Assembly (NCBI GenBank): GCA_947175545.1
Contig: CAMWNI010000001.1
Coordinates: 434,001-498,000 of the forward strand
Direction of reading: 5' to 3'
DNA: 64,000 nucleotides
Source of the DNA: an uncultured Porphyromonadaceae bacterium
Lineage (GTDB): Bacteria; Bacteroidota; Bacteroidia; Bacteroidales; Muribaculaceae
Shown here one piece after another: positions 53,110 to 62,201 of the stretch (the first letter of the stretch is position 1; every line of letters begins with the position of its first letter). The translations under genes were made by a program, and so were the position numbers. Under the pieces are notes generated by a model. That model saw only the letters and a program-made list of their open reading frames with translations. It was not told where the DNA came from and made no database searches.

Positions 53110-53979
53110 ATGTTTAGTTTAAATATAAAAGGACGTTTGGTTGAATTCCAACGTCCGGCGGTGATGGCGATTATTAACGCCACGCCAGATTCGTTCTATT
53201 CTGCATCGCGCGCGGCTGATGCCGATGACGTGGCGAGTAGAGCCGAGCGCGCTCTGGCCGAGGGGGCGGATATAATAGATCTTGGAGCCTATTCTTCGCG
53301 GCCGGGAGCAGCGGAGGTTTCGACTGACGAGGAGATGCGACGGCTTGTTGAGGCCGTGCGCGCCGTCCGCAGGGTGAGTCCTGATGTTCCGCTCAGTGTT
53401 GACACGTTTCGGGCCTCAGTTGCTGAGGCGGCTCTGGCCGAGGGCGCCGACATTGTCAATGACATCAGCGGCGGGATGCTCGATCCGGAGATGGATTCGC
53501 TGATTGCGCGCAACAATACGCCTTATATAATTATGCACATGCGCGGGACGCCTTCGACAATGGTTTCGCTTACGGACTATTCGGACGAGGGAAGTGTGAC
53601 TGCCGCCGTCATGCGTTTTTTTGCGCGACGCGTCAGCGAGCTTGCCTCCAAGGGAGCCGACCAGATTATTCTTGACCCCGGATTCGGTTTTGCAAAGACC
53701 GCAGAACAAAACTGGGAGCTGATGGCTGAGTTGCCGCTGATTCGCGAGTCGTTTCCTCGGCCGCTGCTTGTTGGCATAAGCCGCAAGTCTATGTTTTACA
53801 AGCCGCTCGGCCTGACGCCGGAGGCCGTTCTGCCGGCAACATGTTACGGTAACACGCTTGCGCTTCAGGGCGGGGCAGATATTCTGCGCGTTCATGACGT
53901 AGGCGCCGCTCGCCAGATTGTTGACCTGTTTTCGCTTTTCCCTGATCGCTCCAATCAGGTCCTGCTGACTGATTTCTGA
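53110..53979 (+). CDS. folP: Dihydropteroate synthase
   Basis: The 289-residue protein has the DHPS signatures MAIINATPDSFY near residue 19, IDLGAYSSRPGA, SVDTFRASVAEAAL, VNDISGG and LDPGFGFAKT. It condenses pterin pyrophosphate with p-aminobenzoate in folate synthesis and is the sulfonamide target. The start ATG follows a -7 box by only 5 nt. The next gene is an acyltransferase 26 nt downstream. Confidence 0.97.
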   Translation: MFSLNIKGRLVEFQRPAVMAIINATPDSFYSASRAADADDVASRAERALAEGADIIDLGAYSSRPGAAEVSTDEEMRRLVEAVRAVRRVSPDVPLSVDTFRASVAEAALAEGADIVNDISGGMLDPEMDSLIARNNTPYIIMHMRGTPSTMVSLTDYSDEGSVTAAVMRFFARRVSELASKGADQIILDPGFGFAKTAEQNWELMAELPLIRESFPRPLLVGISRKSMFYKPLGLTPEAVLPATCYGNTLALQGGADILRVHDVGAARQIVDLFSLFPDRSNQVLLTDF

Positions 53980-54005
53980 ACACTTACATTAATAAGACGA
54001 AAAAA

Positions 54006-55085
54006 ATGACTGAATTGACCGCAACTCAGGCCCCGCAGACGAAGAAGTATCTTGAAGATGTTGTGCTGCTGCGCCTTTTACTGATTTTTCTTTTAGTCTG
54101 GAATCACGCTTTCGCTCCTTTTTCGGGGAAGTGGGAGGCATTATATGAGCCGGACAGCGTTCCTGCCTATAAATGGTTCGTTCTCGCAGTTTACCACATG
54201 CGCATCCAGGCCTTGATATTTGTTTCGGGTTATCTTCTTGGATATACGATTAACCGAAAGCCTGAACGCATGAGTTTTAAACATTGTGTAGGGAAAAAAC
54301 TGAAGCGACTTTGGCTTCCCAGCATAGTGTTTTCGGTAATCTATTATGTTTTGTTTTATGATTTGACGAAGCCGATCGGTGAAATTGCTTATTCTGTGAT
54401 AAACGGATGTGGTCATATGTGGTTTCTGCCAATGCTTTTTTGGTGCTTCGCCGGCGTTTATATCAGTGAGCGGTTCGGGTTCAAGCCTGTTGTCATGCTG
54501 ATGCTCGCGCTGCTGTTTGCAATTGCTCCGTGGCCGGGGTTACCGCTTAGAGTCAATAATACGTTAAATTATTTCATTTATTTCTATCTGGGCTATGGGA
54601 TTCAGCGCTCTTATTTCGATTCTTTTTTGCCGAAGAAGCAGTTGAAGCCTATAGTTGCGGCTCTGTCAGTGTATGCCGGAGCCTTTGTTCTGCATTACTT
54701 TGTGTTGTCCGATGCGGGTAATATCCTGGCTGACAATCAGTTGAGGGGGGGGGTAATTCATAAGGCGGTTTCAATTGGGGTCAACAACCTGTGTTCAGTC
54801 GCGATGTCGTTGAGTGGGTTGCTTGCGGTTTATTGGGGTGCGCATTATTTTGTTGTTGGTAAGCATAAGTTGCCTGATTGGATGATAAATGTCAGTGCAT
54901 ATTGCTATGGGGTTTACATATGTCAGCAGTTTATACTGAAGTGGATGTACTATAATACGGAGTTACCGGTGGTTTGCGGACCGTATGTTTTGCCTTGGGT
55001 TGCGCTGACGATAACGCTTATACTGAGTTTGCTGATTACTCATCTGATGTTGAAAACCCGAGTCGGGCGATTCCTGATTGGGTAA
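54006..55085 (+). CDS. Acyltransferase 3 family membrane protein
   Basis: The 359-residue protein has about ten membrane segments. LLRLLLIFLLVWNHAFAPF carries the histidine typical of the acyltransferase_3 family; MWFLPMLFW and LYLGYG-like stretches follow. Such enzymes O-acylate surface polysaccharides or peptidoglycan. It lies 26 nt after folP and ends at a bidirectional terminator. Its base composition is somewhat more AT-rich than folP, so it may be a later insertion. Confidence 0.85.
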   Translation: MTELTATQAPQTKKYLEDVVLLRLLLIFLLVWNHAFAPFSGKWEALYEPDSVPAYKWFVLAVYHMRIQALIFVSGYLLGYTINRKPERMSFKHCVGKKLKRLWLPSIVFSVIYYVLFYDLTKPIGEIAYSVINGCGHMWFLPMLFWCFAGVYISERFGFKPVVMLMLALLFAIAPWPGLPLRVNNTLNYFIYFYLGYGIQRSYFDSFLPKKQLKPIVAALSVYAGAFVLHYFVLSDAGNILADNQLRGGVIHKAVSIGVNNLCSVAMSLSGLLAVYWGAHYFVVGKHKLPDWMINVSAYCYGVYICQQFILKWMYYNTELPVVCGPYVLPWVALTITLILSLLITHLMLKTRVGRFLIG

Positions 55086-55100
55086 TTTGGGAATTTGATT

Positions 55101-55150
55101 CATAAAAAAACTGTCGCACTTCCGATTTCGGGGTGCGACAGCCTTTTTTA
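55101..55150. terminator. Bidirectional terminator between the acyltransferase and GH95 genes
   Basis: CTGTCGCAC (55111-55119) pairs exactly with GTGCGACAG (55133-55141). A T-run follows on the plus strand (55144-55149) and on the minus strand (55104-55110 complement). Confidence 0.85.
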
Positions 55151-55163
55151 TGGGGAAAATGTG

Positions 55164-58100
55164 TTAGAGCGTAATTTTGAAAACGCCGGTGGCGCCGTTG
55201 TCAGCAGAAGCTTTAACGACTACTGCGCCGGTGAGAGAGTCAGAAACGCTGACGGTCTGACCGCCGGCCGCAATCAGACGGCCGGTCAGGTCATAGACTT
55301 TTACGTTGGCGGCTCCGTTGACGGTTATCCGGCCGCTACTGACCGAAACCGACATTGCGTCGGCCTCCACGGGGTTGATTGAACTCTCGGAGTCTTCGAC
55401 CGTGTTCGGGTTGGTATAGGTCGGATCGTAAACGGCTTCGAGAACGTCGCCTTCGGCAGTGGGTATCTCGGTGAAACCGTGGGTGAGGTTGACGGTCGGT
55501 TCAATTGTCTGCCCGTTGAGAGTCAGGCGGAGGTTGACAAGGTCAGTGGCGCGTAAGCGCAGCAGTGAGCCTTTGTTTGAAACGATCTTGGCCGAAGCGA
55601 GCTTGCCGTCTTTCCAGACAATGTCAACAGTGAAATTGCCGCGGGCCTTGATGCCCTTGATTGAACCGGCTTTCCATGCAGTGGGGAGGGCGGGAAGGAG
55701 ATATACTCCGTCGTGGCTTTGCAGCAGCATTTCGGTGATGCCGGAGGTGGCGCCGAAGTTTCCGTCAATCTGGAAGGGAGCATGCTTGTCGTAGAGGTTG
55801 TTGTAGATGCCTGAGGTCAGTGCGTTGCGGAGAATCGTGTGCGAGTGGTCGCCGTCAAGTGCGCGGGCCCAGAGGTTGATTTTCCAACCCATTGACCATC
55901 CGGTGGCGCCGTCGCCGCGCTGACGCAGGGAGTTGACTGCCGGTTCGAAGAATTCAGAGGTCGGGGGTACCTGGCCGAAGGGATAGAGACACATCAGATG
56001 GCTCAGATGGCGATGACCGTTCTGGCCGGCAGTGTAGTTGCTGTACTTCCATTCGCGCAGCATCAGGTCGTTTTTCTTCAGGCCATTTGCGGTCCAGCCG
56101 CTTGCGGCAGTGAATTTTTCAGTTGCGAGACCCTTGTCCAGTTTTTCGAAGCGGTCACGCAGGGTTTCGATGTCGTTGGCAGCGATTCCGCAGTTTTCTT
56201 CGCCAATGACTTCGATAGCCTCAAGGGTGTTGGCGAAGAGTTCGGCAACAATCTGCTGGGCATGGGCCACGGCGTCTTCGCTTCCGGGACCGTGTTCGGG
56301 TGACTGCTCGTTCGGGCAGAGGTATTCGCCGTTTTTCAGTTTAAGGCGCTCAATCCAGAATTCGCAGGCTCCCCACATTGTCGGCAGGGCGCGGAGCAGG
56401 AATTCCTTGTCAAGGGTGAAGGCATAGTGCTGCCAGAGGTGAGTGCAGTACCAGGCGTTGGCAACGACGTAATTGTTGCCCCAGTTCGAACCGGCACCGA
56501 AGATGTTGTTTTCGTTGAATATTGACCAACCTTTGGTCGATGAGGGGTTGCTGACGTACTTTGTCGGGTTTTCACGCCACTGGGGCTGAACCGTTGCCAT
56601 GTTGATGATGTAGTCCAGGAAGGGCATGTGGGTTTCCGGGAGATTGGTCGGTTCGGTCGGCCAGTAGTTCATTTCGATGTTGATGTTGGCGTGGATATCG
56701 GCATTCCATGGCTGGATTGCATAGTCGTTGGAGTACCAGCGGTCTTTGTTAAAGCCGGTCCAGATGCCCTGGAGGTTGTTGGGGACTGCAATTCCGCGGC
56801 TGGAGCCGATTGCGAGGTATCGGCCATACTGGAAGTAGAGCTGTTCAAGCTGGCGGGCCACGCTTTCGGGGCCATTGCCGTTGTTGTACTGCTGAATCAG
56901 CTCCAAGGTGGTGCGATCATTTTTGGCACCGTCAATTTCCAGTTCGACGCGATTGAAGAGAGCCTGATAGTCGGTGACATGGTCGGCATAGAGAGCGTCC
57001 CAGCCTTTCGAGGCTGCCGCGTCGGCCATGGCGGTCACGTCGGCAACGAGGGATTCCGTGCCGGAAGTGTAGGTTGGTGACAGGGGGTCATAGTCGGTGT
57101 TGCCGGCGAGGATTACGAGGATTTCGTCTGCATTCTCGACTGAGACGCCATTGGCGTCGGAGGTCATGGTGCCACCAACGGGAATCACCTTGAATACGGC
57201 GCAGTAGCTGACGGTTTCCAGTCGGCCGTTGAATTTACCATAGCCATCTGCGTAGGTCGGGATGTCTTCACCCTGGTCAGCCGATGTGTGGAAAACACCG
57301 GGTTCAAAGTTGAAGCGCTGGCTGATTGAGCCGGGCTTTGTGGCGGTAAAATGGATTGCGACAACTCCGTCGGGGTTGGAGGCGATGAATTCGCGCGCGA
57401 AATCCGTTTCGCCGTCGGGACTTGTGAAGTAAACTCCGGCGGTTGCGTCGGTCAGGTCGAGGGTGCGGCGATAGTTCTTGACGGCCGAGGCATCATCCCA
57501 TCCGAAGGGCATGTGTTCTTCGAGAGTTGTGATCATCAGGTTACCGAAGCCCTGGAAAGAGCCGTAGCCTTTGTAGTTTGAGCCGCCATGGTCAGTGCTG
57601 CGACCGCTCCAGAGGGTTTTTTCCGTAAATGATACTTCCTCCTCATGGACGCCGCCGAGAATCTGAGCGCCAAAACGACCGTTGCCAATCGGCAGGCCCC
57701 AGTTCATCCAGTCGGTTCCGGGGGTGGTGTACCAAAGGGTGAGCGCGTTGTCCGGAGTCCAGTCGGTCGAGCCGACAATCGAGTATTCGCCATAGGTCAT
57801 TGAGGCGGTCGGGACGAAGTTCATCGGGTTGTTGGAGTCACCGAATGTCCAAAGTCCGAACTTGCCGCCAACGGAGGTTCCGCCAAACTGGTTTATGTAA
57901 TTCTGTCCGTTGGAGTTGTTCTGTCCGTTGGGTTTGATTTCCCAGTTGCGATAATAGGTTTCATTTTCGCTGGGAACGAGCGAAAATCCTTCGGCATAGG
58001 GCGAGGTGGAGGTCTTGACACATCCGTCGCCGCTGCCGGCGATTGTCAGGTACAGACCATCTTCGGTTACTGCCTGGAAGTTATCCTGCGAGCCGACGAG

Positions 58101-58748
58101 TTTCCATCTCATTGACGGAACCGGAGCGGGATTTGCGCGTATAACGCTCTGATTGTCGCCTTTCGATTCCATGACACATCCGCCGCGCTGGAACTGCATG
58201 AAGTACCAGGTTGATTCTTCGCCGTTGGAGAAAACCGGGAGTGTGCCGACGGGAATTTTCACGGCTAAAGTAGCCTCGGCTCCGGTTTCGTCGTAGAACT
58301 TGAGAGGGTTGTTGACGTCGCCGCCGTTATATTCGCCAATTTCTTTTCCGGCACCGTAGCCGCCCCATTGGTTAAAATGGAGATCTGAACCAACGCGACC
58401 GATTTCGTATGAGTCGCCGCTCTTGACAACATAAAGGGCAATGCCTTCGGCACCGGTTTTGAATTTGTCGGCATAGGTTACGTAGTTGCCGGACTTGCTC
58501 TTCATGATAAAGCTGTCCTCGTCGCCGATGAACTGCCATTTCTGAGCATCGGCACTGGATGCCGCAGCGGTTCTGAGGTTGTTGCCGGCGCCCTGGTCGG
58601 CAATAGCCGCTTCGCCCCTTTTGAACTTGATTTGATACCAGACGGGAGCCGCCTCGGTTGAGAACTGCAATTCAGCCGCCTGCACGCCGACAATTCCTGA
58701 CAGCGTAACGACAGCCGAAGTAAGCCATGATTTGAAGCTGATTTTCAT
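55164..58748 (-). CDS. Secreted GH95 alpha-L-fucosidase-type glycoside hydrolase with lectin-like N terminus
   Basis: The 1194-residue product has a signal peptide ending GVQAAEL. Two lectin-like (ricin-type) stretches (about 25-165 and 175-325; for example [20 protein letters not shown]) precede a GH95 region from about 345 ([17 protein letters not shown]). The key positions are the [10 protein letters not shown] asparagines near 688-690, E in [10 protein letters not shown] near 817 (likely acid) and D in [11 protein letters not shown] near 994. GH95 enzymes usually release alpha-1,2-linked L-fucose from host or dietary glycans. The C terminus [20 protein letters not shown] ... GVFKITL is a longer type of sorting tail. 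Fucosidase versus L-galactosidase activity cannot be told from sequence alone. Confidence 0.93.
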   Translation of the reverse strand: MKISFKSWLTSAVVTLSGIVGVQAAELQFSTEAAPVWYQIKFKRGEAAIADQGAGNNLRTAAASSADAQKWQFIGDEDSFIMKSKSGNYVTYADKFKTGAEGIALYVVKSGDSYEIGRVGSDLHFNQWGGYGAGKEIGEYNGGDVNNPLKFYDETGAEATLAVKIPVGTLPVFSNGEESTWYFMQFQRGGCVMESKGDNQSVIRANPAPVPSMRWKLVGSQDNFQAVTEDGLYLTIAGSGDGCVKTSTSPYAEGFSLVPSENETYYRNWEIKPNGQNNSNGQNYINQFGGTSVGGKFGLWTFGDSNNPMNFVPTASMTYGEYSIVGSTDWTPDNALTLWYTTPGTDWMNWGLPIGNGRFGAQILGGVHEEEVSFTEKTLWSGRSTDHGGSNYKGYGSFQGFGNLMITTLEEHMPFGWDDASAVKNYRRTLDLTDATAGVYFTSPDGETDFAREFIASNPDGVVAIHFTATKPGSISQRFNFEPGVFHTSADQGEDIPTYADGYGKFNGRLETVSYCAVFKVIPVGGTMTSDANGVSVENADEILVILAGNTDYDPLSPTYTSGTESLVADVTAMADAAASKGWDALYADHVTDYQALFNRVELEIDGAKNDRTTLELIQQYNNGNGPESVARQLEQLYFQYGRYLAIGSSRGIAVPNNLQGIWTGFNKDRWYSNDYAIQPWNADIHANINIEMNYWPTEPTNLPETHMPFLDYIINMATVQPQWRENPTKYVSNPSSTKGWSIFNENNIFGAGSNWGNNYVVANAWYCTHLWQHYAFTLDKEFLLRALPTMWGACEFWIERLKLKNGEYLCPNEQSPEHGPGSEDAVAHAQQIVAELFANTLEAIEVIGEENCGIAANDIETLRDRFEKLDKGLATEKFTAASGWTANGLKKNDLMLREWKYSNYTAGQNGHRHLSHLMCLYPFGQVPPTSEFFEPAVNSLRQRGDGATGWSMGWKINLWARALDGDHSHTILRNALTSGIYNNLYDKHAPFQIDGNFGATSGITEMLLQSHDGVYLLPALPTAWKAGSIKGIKARGNFTVDIVWKDGKLASAKIVSNKGSLLRLRATDLVNLRLTLNGQTIEPTVNLTHGFTEIPTAEGDVLEAVYDPTYTNPNTVEDSESSINPVEADAMSVSVSSGRITVNGAANVKVYDLTGRLIAAGGQTVSVSDSLTGAVVVKASADNGATGVFKITL

Positions 58749-58802
58749 GGTTTTAACTTAAGTTTACGGATTGATTTATTTATTTTGTTGCTTTTTAACA
58801 CG

Positions 58803-58834
58803 CAAATATAATGATTTTACGCAAAGTATGCAAA
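58803..58834 (-). promoter_or_regulatory. Promoter of the GH95 gene
   Basis: On the minus strand, TTTG (58831-58834), a 20-nt spacer and TATATTTG (58803-58810), about 54 nt before the ATG. Confidence 0.75.
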
Positions 58835-58905
58835 CATTCGCCGCGTTTTTGTTGTTTTAAAGTCAAATGAACCTGAAATACAAACTAAATAGTAAGAAAA
58901 GCGAT

Positions 58906-59484
58906 ATGATTTACGTCCAGCCTGAACTCCCTTATGAAGAATCGGCTCTTGAGCCGATCATCTCGCAACGCACTGTCTATTTTCACTATGGAGTGCATGA
59001 GAAGACCTATATTGACAATCTGAACGCACAGATTAAAGACACTCGGTTTGAAAATATGGAGCTTGAGGAAATTATCCGCGAAAGCTCAGGCCCGTTGTTT
59101 AACAACGCATCGCAGGCGTGGAACCATATTTTCTATTTCTTCAGTCTGAATCCCGGTGCGGGAGGAGAGCCTTCGGGCGAACTGCGCAAGGCGATTGACC
59201 GTGATTTCGGGTCGTTTGAGAAATTTAAGGAGGATTTCGTCAAAGCCGGAACGTCGCTGTTCGGATCCGGATGGGTCTGGCTGAGTGCGGATGCCGACGG
59301 CAAGTTGTTTATCACTGCCGAGGGTAACGCCGGAAATCCTCTGACTAAGGGTTTGACTCCCTTGCTGACATTCGATGTCTGGGAGCATGCCTATTATCTT
59401 GACTATCAAAACCGCCGCGCTGAGGCTTTGACCCGCCTCTGGGACCTGGTTGACTGGGACGTGGTGGAATCCAGATATTTTTAG
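58906..59484 (+). CDS. sodB: Iron/manganese superoxide dismutase
   Basis: I start at the ATG at 58906 (MIYVQPELPYEESALEPIIS), which matches the family N terminus; an in-frame ATG at 58867 adds 13 unusual residues. The 192-residue product has the four metal ligands H27, H74, D157 and H161 (DVWEHAYYLDY) at the standard positions. It removes superoxide in the cytosol. It diverges from the GH95 gene. Confidence 0.96.
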   Translation: MIYVQPELPYEESALEPIISQRTVYFHYGVHEKTYIDNLNAQIKDTRFENMELEEIIRESSGPLFNNASQAWNHIFYFFSLNPGAGGEPSGELRKAIDRDFGSFEKFKEDFVKAGTSLFGSGWVWLSADADGKLFITAEGNAGNPLTKGLTPLLTFDVWEHAYYLDYQNRRAEALTRLWDLVDWDVVESRYF

Positions 59485-59545
59485 TTAGAGCCCTGTTTTA
59501 TAAACAATAAGAAGAAACACAAGCAATAAGCATAATGTGATGAAT

Positions 59546-59580
59546 GGAGAGAGAGGCACGCGTGATGCGCCCCTCTTTTT
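59546..59580. terminator. Probable terminator between sodB and the TM2/RapZ-C operon
   Basis: AGAGGC near 59552 pairs imperfectly with GCCCCTCT near 59569-59576, followed by TTTTT on the plus strand. It lies between convergent genes. The stem is weaker than the other terminators. Confidence 0.5.
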
Positions 59581-59603
59581 CTGTTTGTATATGTGGTTTT
59601 GGT

Positions 59604-60071
59604 TTAGTGAATCTGTGGGAATGTGAGAATAATTTTGCGGAGGCGGGAACGGACGCTGAAGGGAGAGGAGCGGCGGCGCGCAGGGGGTGTTGACAGATGA
59701 TAGTGGAAAGCATGGTTGGCGTCCCACGACGGCAGGGAGGCAGCGCGGGTTTCGCCCGGCGGCAGCAGGCAGCGGATTGTCTCAGTGCGTTCGTGCAGCT
59801 GGTTGCCGTCTGTATCGAAATAGGTCAGAGTAAACTCGACAGCAACTATGGTCGAGTCGGCTCCGAGGCTGTTCGTGATGAAAAAGGTTTCGCGGGTTGA
59901 TGGATTGGTCTTTTCGAAGCCGCTGAAACGGACAGCATCGGCTCGCGGCGCGTCAATGGTGTCGAACAGTTCCGTCGGAGGCTGGGCTATGCGTTTGATT
60001 GTCGGCAGGCGGCGCCCATAAGTGACCGTGAGTGTGGTCAGCATTAGCAGCGATGTCAGAATGGTTCTCAT
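59604..60071 (-). CDS. Exported protein of unknown function
   Basis: The 155-residue product has a signal-like start (MRTILTSLLMLTTLTVTYG). The middle (FEKTNPSTRETFFITNSLGA, VAVEFTLTYFDTDGNQLHER) looks like one immunoglobulin-like beta domain, and the C-terminal 25 residues are basic. I do not recognise the family. It overlaps the preceding gene by 4 nt and is the last gene of a five-gene operon. Confidence 0.72.
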   Translation of the reverse strand: MRTILTSLLMLTTLTVTYGRRLPTIKRIAQPPTELFDTIDAPRADAVRFSGFEKTNPSTRETFFITNSLGADSTIVAVEFTLTYFDTDGNQLHERTETIRCLLPPGETRAASLPSWDANHAFHYHLSTPPARRRSSPFSVRSRLRKIILTFPQIH

Positions 60072-60637
60072 AGATAGACAGGAGTCAGTGGGTTGACTTC
60101 GGGTGCGGGATAGATTCTTACGGCGCCGTCAAGACCCTGCGGACGCGAATCTTGCAGGCGCACGGCACGATATAAGTATGGAATCATGCGTAGCAGATTG
60201 AATTTAATCGGACTCTTGAACGGTTCGATTGTCAAGGTTGCACCTTCGTTACTGACGGTCAGGAGGAAACGTCGGGGAAGCTCAAGTCCCCCAATGTCGG
60301 CAATGCGCGTGTTCAGCCGCGCTTCGTAGACTCCGGGCTTCACTGTCGGGCGGGCCGTTCCCATCACGGACCCCGGGCGGACGCGGCGCTGGGGGCTGCG
60401 GATGACGGTTAGGCGAAGTTCGAGAGGCATTGTCTCCGTTGCGGAAAAATCGGCGCGTTCAATTGCGAAGAGGCCTCCGTCGGTCGCCATCTGCCAGATT
60501 CCTTCGGCCGGACACAAGGGGAGCTGTTCAAGCCGCGAGGCCACGGAATCGACTGTTGAATATCCGGGCAGGATTTCAGTGTGGCACCGGATGGAAGCGG
60601 CGGCCAGTAGCAGAATTATCGCAACGAGTCGGCCCAT
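60068..60637 (-). CDS. Exported protein of unknown function
   Basis: The 189-residue product starts with a signal-like segment (MGRLVAIILLLAAASIRC), then a beta-rich body (GIWQMATDGGLFAIERADFS, RFLLTVSNEGATLTIEPFK). I do not recognise the family. It overlaps the nucleotidyltransferase gene by 22 nt and the next gene by 4 nt, so all are co-translated in one operon. Export with cytosolic sugar-nucleotide partners suggests an envelope role. Confidence 0.75.
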   Translation of the reverse strand: MGRLVAIILLLAAASIRCHTEILPGYSTVDSVASRLEQLPLCPAEGIWQMATDGGLFAIERADFSATETMPLELRLTVIRSPQRRVRPGSVMGTARPTVKPGVYEARLNTRIADIGGLELPRRFLLTVSNEGATLTIEPFKSPIKFNLLRMIPYLYRAVRLQDSRPQGLDGAVRIYPAPEVNPLTPVYL

Positions 60638-61323
60638 GCGCGTGCGTCGGCTAAGGATTCCGGTTTGCCGACGTCAAACCATTTGTAATCAGATATGTCT
60701 TGTCCGTAAATCTCCATAACGGACGAGTTGGCGACATAGAATGGCGTCAGCGAGAACACCTCTTCGCCATAATTTGACAGCGCGGGAAAGATTTGCGGAC
60801 TGACAAGATGAATGCCGTTGAAGGAGTAACAGAGACCGTCGGCGTTGCCCTTTGTCTCGCTTGTTTTATGGTTAATCCATCCGCAAAGGCGATTGTCGTT
60901 GTCGAAAACAAGCGAACGGCTTGATTGACGGTGGCTGACGGCCAGGGTCGCATTGCCGTGAAGTGTCAGGCTGTCGAGCGGCAGATTGGTCAGAATGTCG
61001 GCATTGTGGAGTAAAATCGGTTCGGTGCCGTCAAGAAAGCGTCGGGCGTTGAGGAGTCCGCCTCCGGTGTCAAGCAGCAGGGCGCGTTCGTCTGTCACGG
61101 CGATATTGATGCCGAAATTGGAGTTGGCGGCCAAAAACTGTTCAATCTGTTCGGCGAAATGGTGTACGTTGACAACTATCTGTGTCACTCCCGTTGCCTT
61201 CAGGTTCTCAATTACGTGCTGAAGCATTGGCGTTCCGCCGACCTTAACAAGCGCCTTGGGGTGATGGAGCGTGAAGGGGCGTAAACGGGTGCCGTTGCCG
61301 GCAGCAAAAACCATTGCTTTCAT
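60616..61323 (-). CDS. Sugar-phosphate nucleotidyltransferase (MurU-like)
   Basis: The 235-residue protein has the nucleotidyltransferase signature FAAGNGTRLRPFTLHHPKAL at its N terminus, with LLDTGGGLLNARRFL and LLHNADIL later. It resembles MurU/mannose-1-P guanylyltransferase-type enzymes that activate a sugar-1-phosphate. With a RapZ-C protein directly upstream, a MurNAc-recycling role (as in AmgK-MurU) is possible, but no AmgK-type kinase is seen in the window. Its ATG overlaps the RapZ-C stop by 4 nt. Confidence 0.85.
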   Translation of the reverse strand: MKAMVFAAGNGTRLRPFTLHHPKALVKVGGTPMLQHVIENLKATGVTQIVVNVHHFAEQIEQFLAANSNFGINIAVTDERALLLDTGGGLLNARRFLDGTEPILLHNADILTNLPLDSLTLHGNATLAVSHRQSSRSLVFDNDNRLCGWINHKTSETKGNADGLCYSFNGIHLVSPQIFPALSNYGEEVFSLTPFYVANSSVMEIYGQDISDYKWFDVGKPESLADARAWADSLR

Positions 61324-61721
61324 CTGCGTTCACGGTGATATAGGTTGACTGCAAGTTGTTCCGGCGAAAATTTTTCACGCAAGTGGCGAGCCATTGCCTC
61401 GGCTGAGTAAACGGAGCGGTGCTGTCCGCCGGTGCATCCGAAGGCAACCTGAAGGTTCGTGAAATCGCGGCGGATGTAACGTTCGACGCTTGCGTCGACA
61501 AGTGCGTAACAGTGGTCCAGGAAATCAAGAATCTCGCCGTCTTCTTCAAGAAACGACCTGATAGGAGCGTCGCGGCCGTCAAGCTGCTTGTAAGGCTCGT
61601 AGCGCCCGGGATTGTGAATGGCGCGGCAGTCGAATACGAAGCCGCCGCCATTGCCGGATTCGTCGGCCGGCAGGCCCTTCCGATACGAGAATGAAAGCAC
61701 AGTAACTGTCAGCATTTTCAA
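61320..61721 (-). CDS. Stand-alone RapZ C-terminal-domain protein
   Basis: The 133-residue protein has the RapZ C-domain features FSYRKGLP, FVFDCRAIHNPGR and FGCTGGQHRSVYSAEAMARH, but lacks the N-terminal P-loop kinase domain of full RapZ. In Enterobacteria the RapZ C-domain senses glucosamine-6-P and binds RNA. Here it lies between TM2 and the nucleotidyltransferase, overlapping each by 4 nt. It may sense an amino-sugar phosphate for this pathway; this is inference. Confidence 0.88.
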   Translation of the reverse strand: MKMLTVTVLSFSYRKGLPADESGNGGGFVFDCRAIHNPGRYEPYKQLDGRDAPIRSFLEEDGEILDFLDHCYALVDASVERYIRRDFTNLQVAFGCTGGQHRSVYSAEAMARHLREKFSPEQLAVNLYHRERR

Positions 61722-61927
61722 TAGAGATAATGGTTGTTGTATTTGCGATAAAACGTATAGTCGCTCATGAAAATGAGGCGGAATATATCAAGAAGCCAGC
61801 CCAAACCGCAGATGCCGGAGGTCATCAGATAGACGATTCCCCAGCCTACGCGATTCAGGTAAAACTTATGAATCCCCAGATAGCCGAGGAAGATGCACAG
61901 AATCAGCGCGGTAGTTCTCGATTTCAT
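61718..61927 (-). CDS. TM2-domain protein
   Basis: The 69-residue protein carries the TM2 pattern: FLGYLGIHKFYLNRVGWGIV, a tight turn, then GICGLGWLLDIFRLIFM. TM2 proteins are small two-helix membrane proteins of unknown function. It is the first gene of the overlapping operon, and its stop overlaps the RapZ-C start by 4 nt. No clear promoter was found in the 33 nt before the tRNA-Cys terminator, so read-through from tRNA-Cys is possible. Confidence 0.88.
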   Translation of the reverse strand: MKSRTTALILCIFLGYLGIHKFYLNRVGWGIVYLMTSGICGLGWLLDIFRLIFMSDYTFYRKYNNHYLY

Positions 61928-61960
61928 TTTTTTTGGAGCGAGAGATGGTTAGAAAAACAA

Positions 61961-62000
61961 AGGCTGTGTCAATTTTTTGTTGACACAGCCTGATTTTTGT
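61961..62000 (-). terminator. Terminator after tRNA-Cys
   Basis: AGGCTGTGTCAA (61961-61972) pairs exactly with TTGACACAGCCT (61980-61991). On the minus strand a T-rich run follows. Confidence 0.8.
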
Positions 62001-62001
62001 G

Positions 62002-62072
62002 AGGTCCCAAGCGGAATCGAACCGCTGTACACGGTTTTGCAGACCGTTGCCTAACCGCTCGGCCATGGAACC
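62002..62072 (-). tRNA. tRNA-Cys(GCA)
   Basis: The minus strand folds with acceptor GGTTCCA/TGGGACC, anticodon arm ACGGT-CTGCAAA-ACCGT (anticodon GCA) and T-arm AGCGG-TTCGATT-CCGCT. CCA is not encoded. Confidence 0.93.
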
Positions 62073-62093
62073 TTATTTGCGAGTTTTGCGGTG

Positions 62094-62125
62094 CAAAGTT
62101 AAGTAGAATTTTCCACCCAAGCAAA
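62094..62125 (-). promoter_or_regulatory. Promoter of tRNA-Cys
   Basis: On the minus strand, TTTG (62122-62125), a 20-nt spacer and TAACTTTG (62094-62101), about 21 nt before the tRNA. Confidence 0.8.
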
Positions 62126-62161
62126 TTTTTGGCGTTTTTTTTGAAAAATTCAACTTATTTG

Positions 62162-62192
62162 TTGTGATTCTCGGTCTATGTGAGTAAATTTG
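62162..62192 (+). promoter_or_regulatory. Promoter of the LysE-family gene
   Basis: TTG (62162-62164), a 20-nt spacer and TAAATTTG (62185-62192). The ATG at 62202 lies only 9 nt beyond, so the leader is very short. Confidence 0.65.
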
Positions 62193-62201
62193 CAATATAT
62201 T

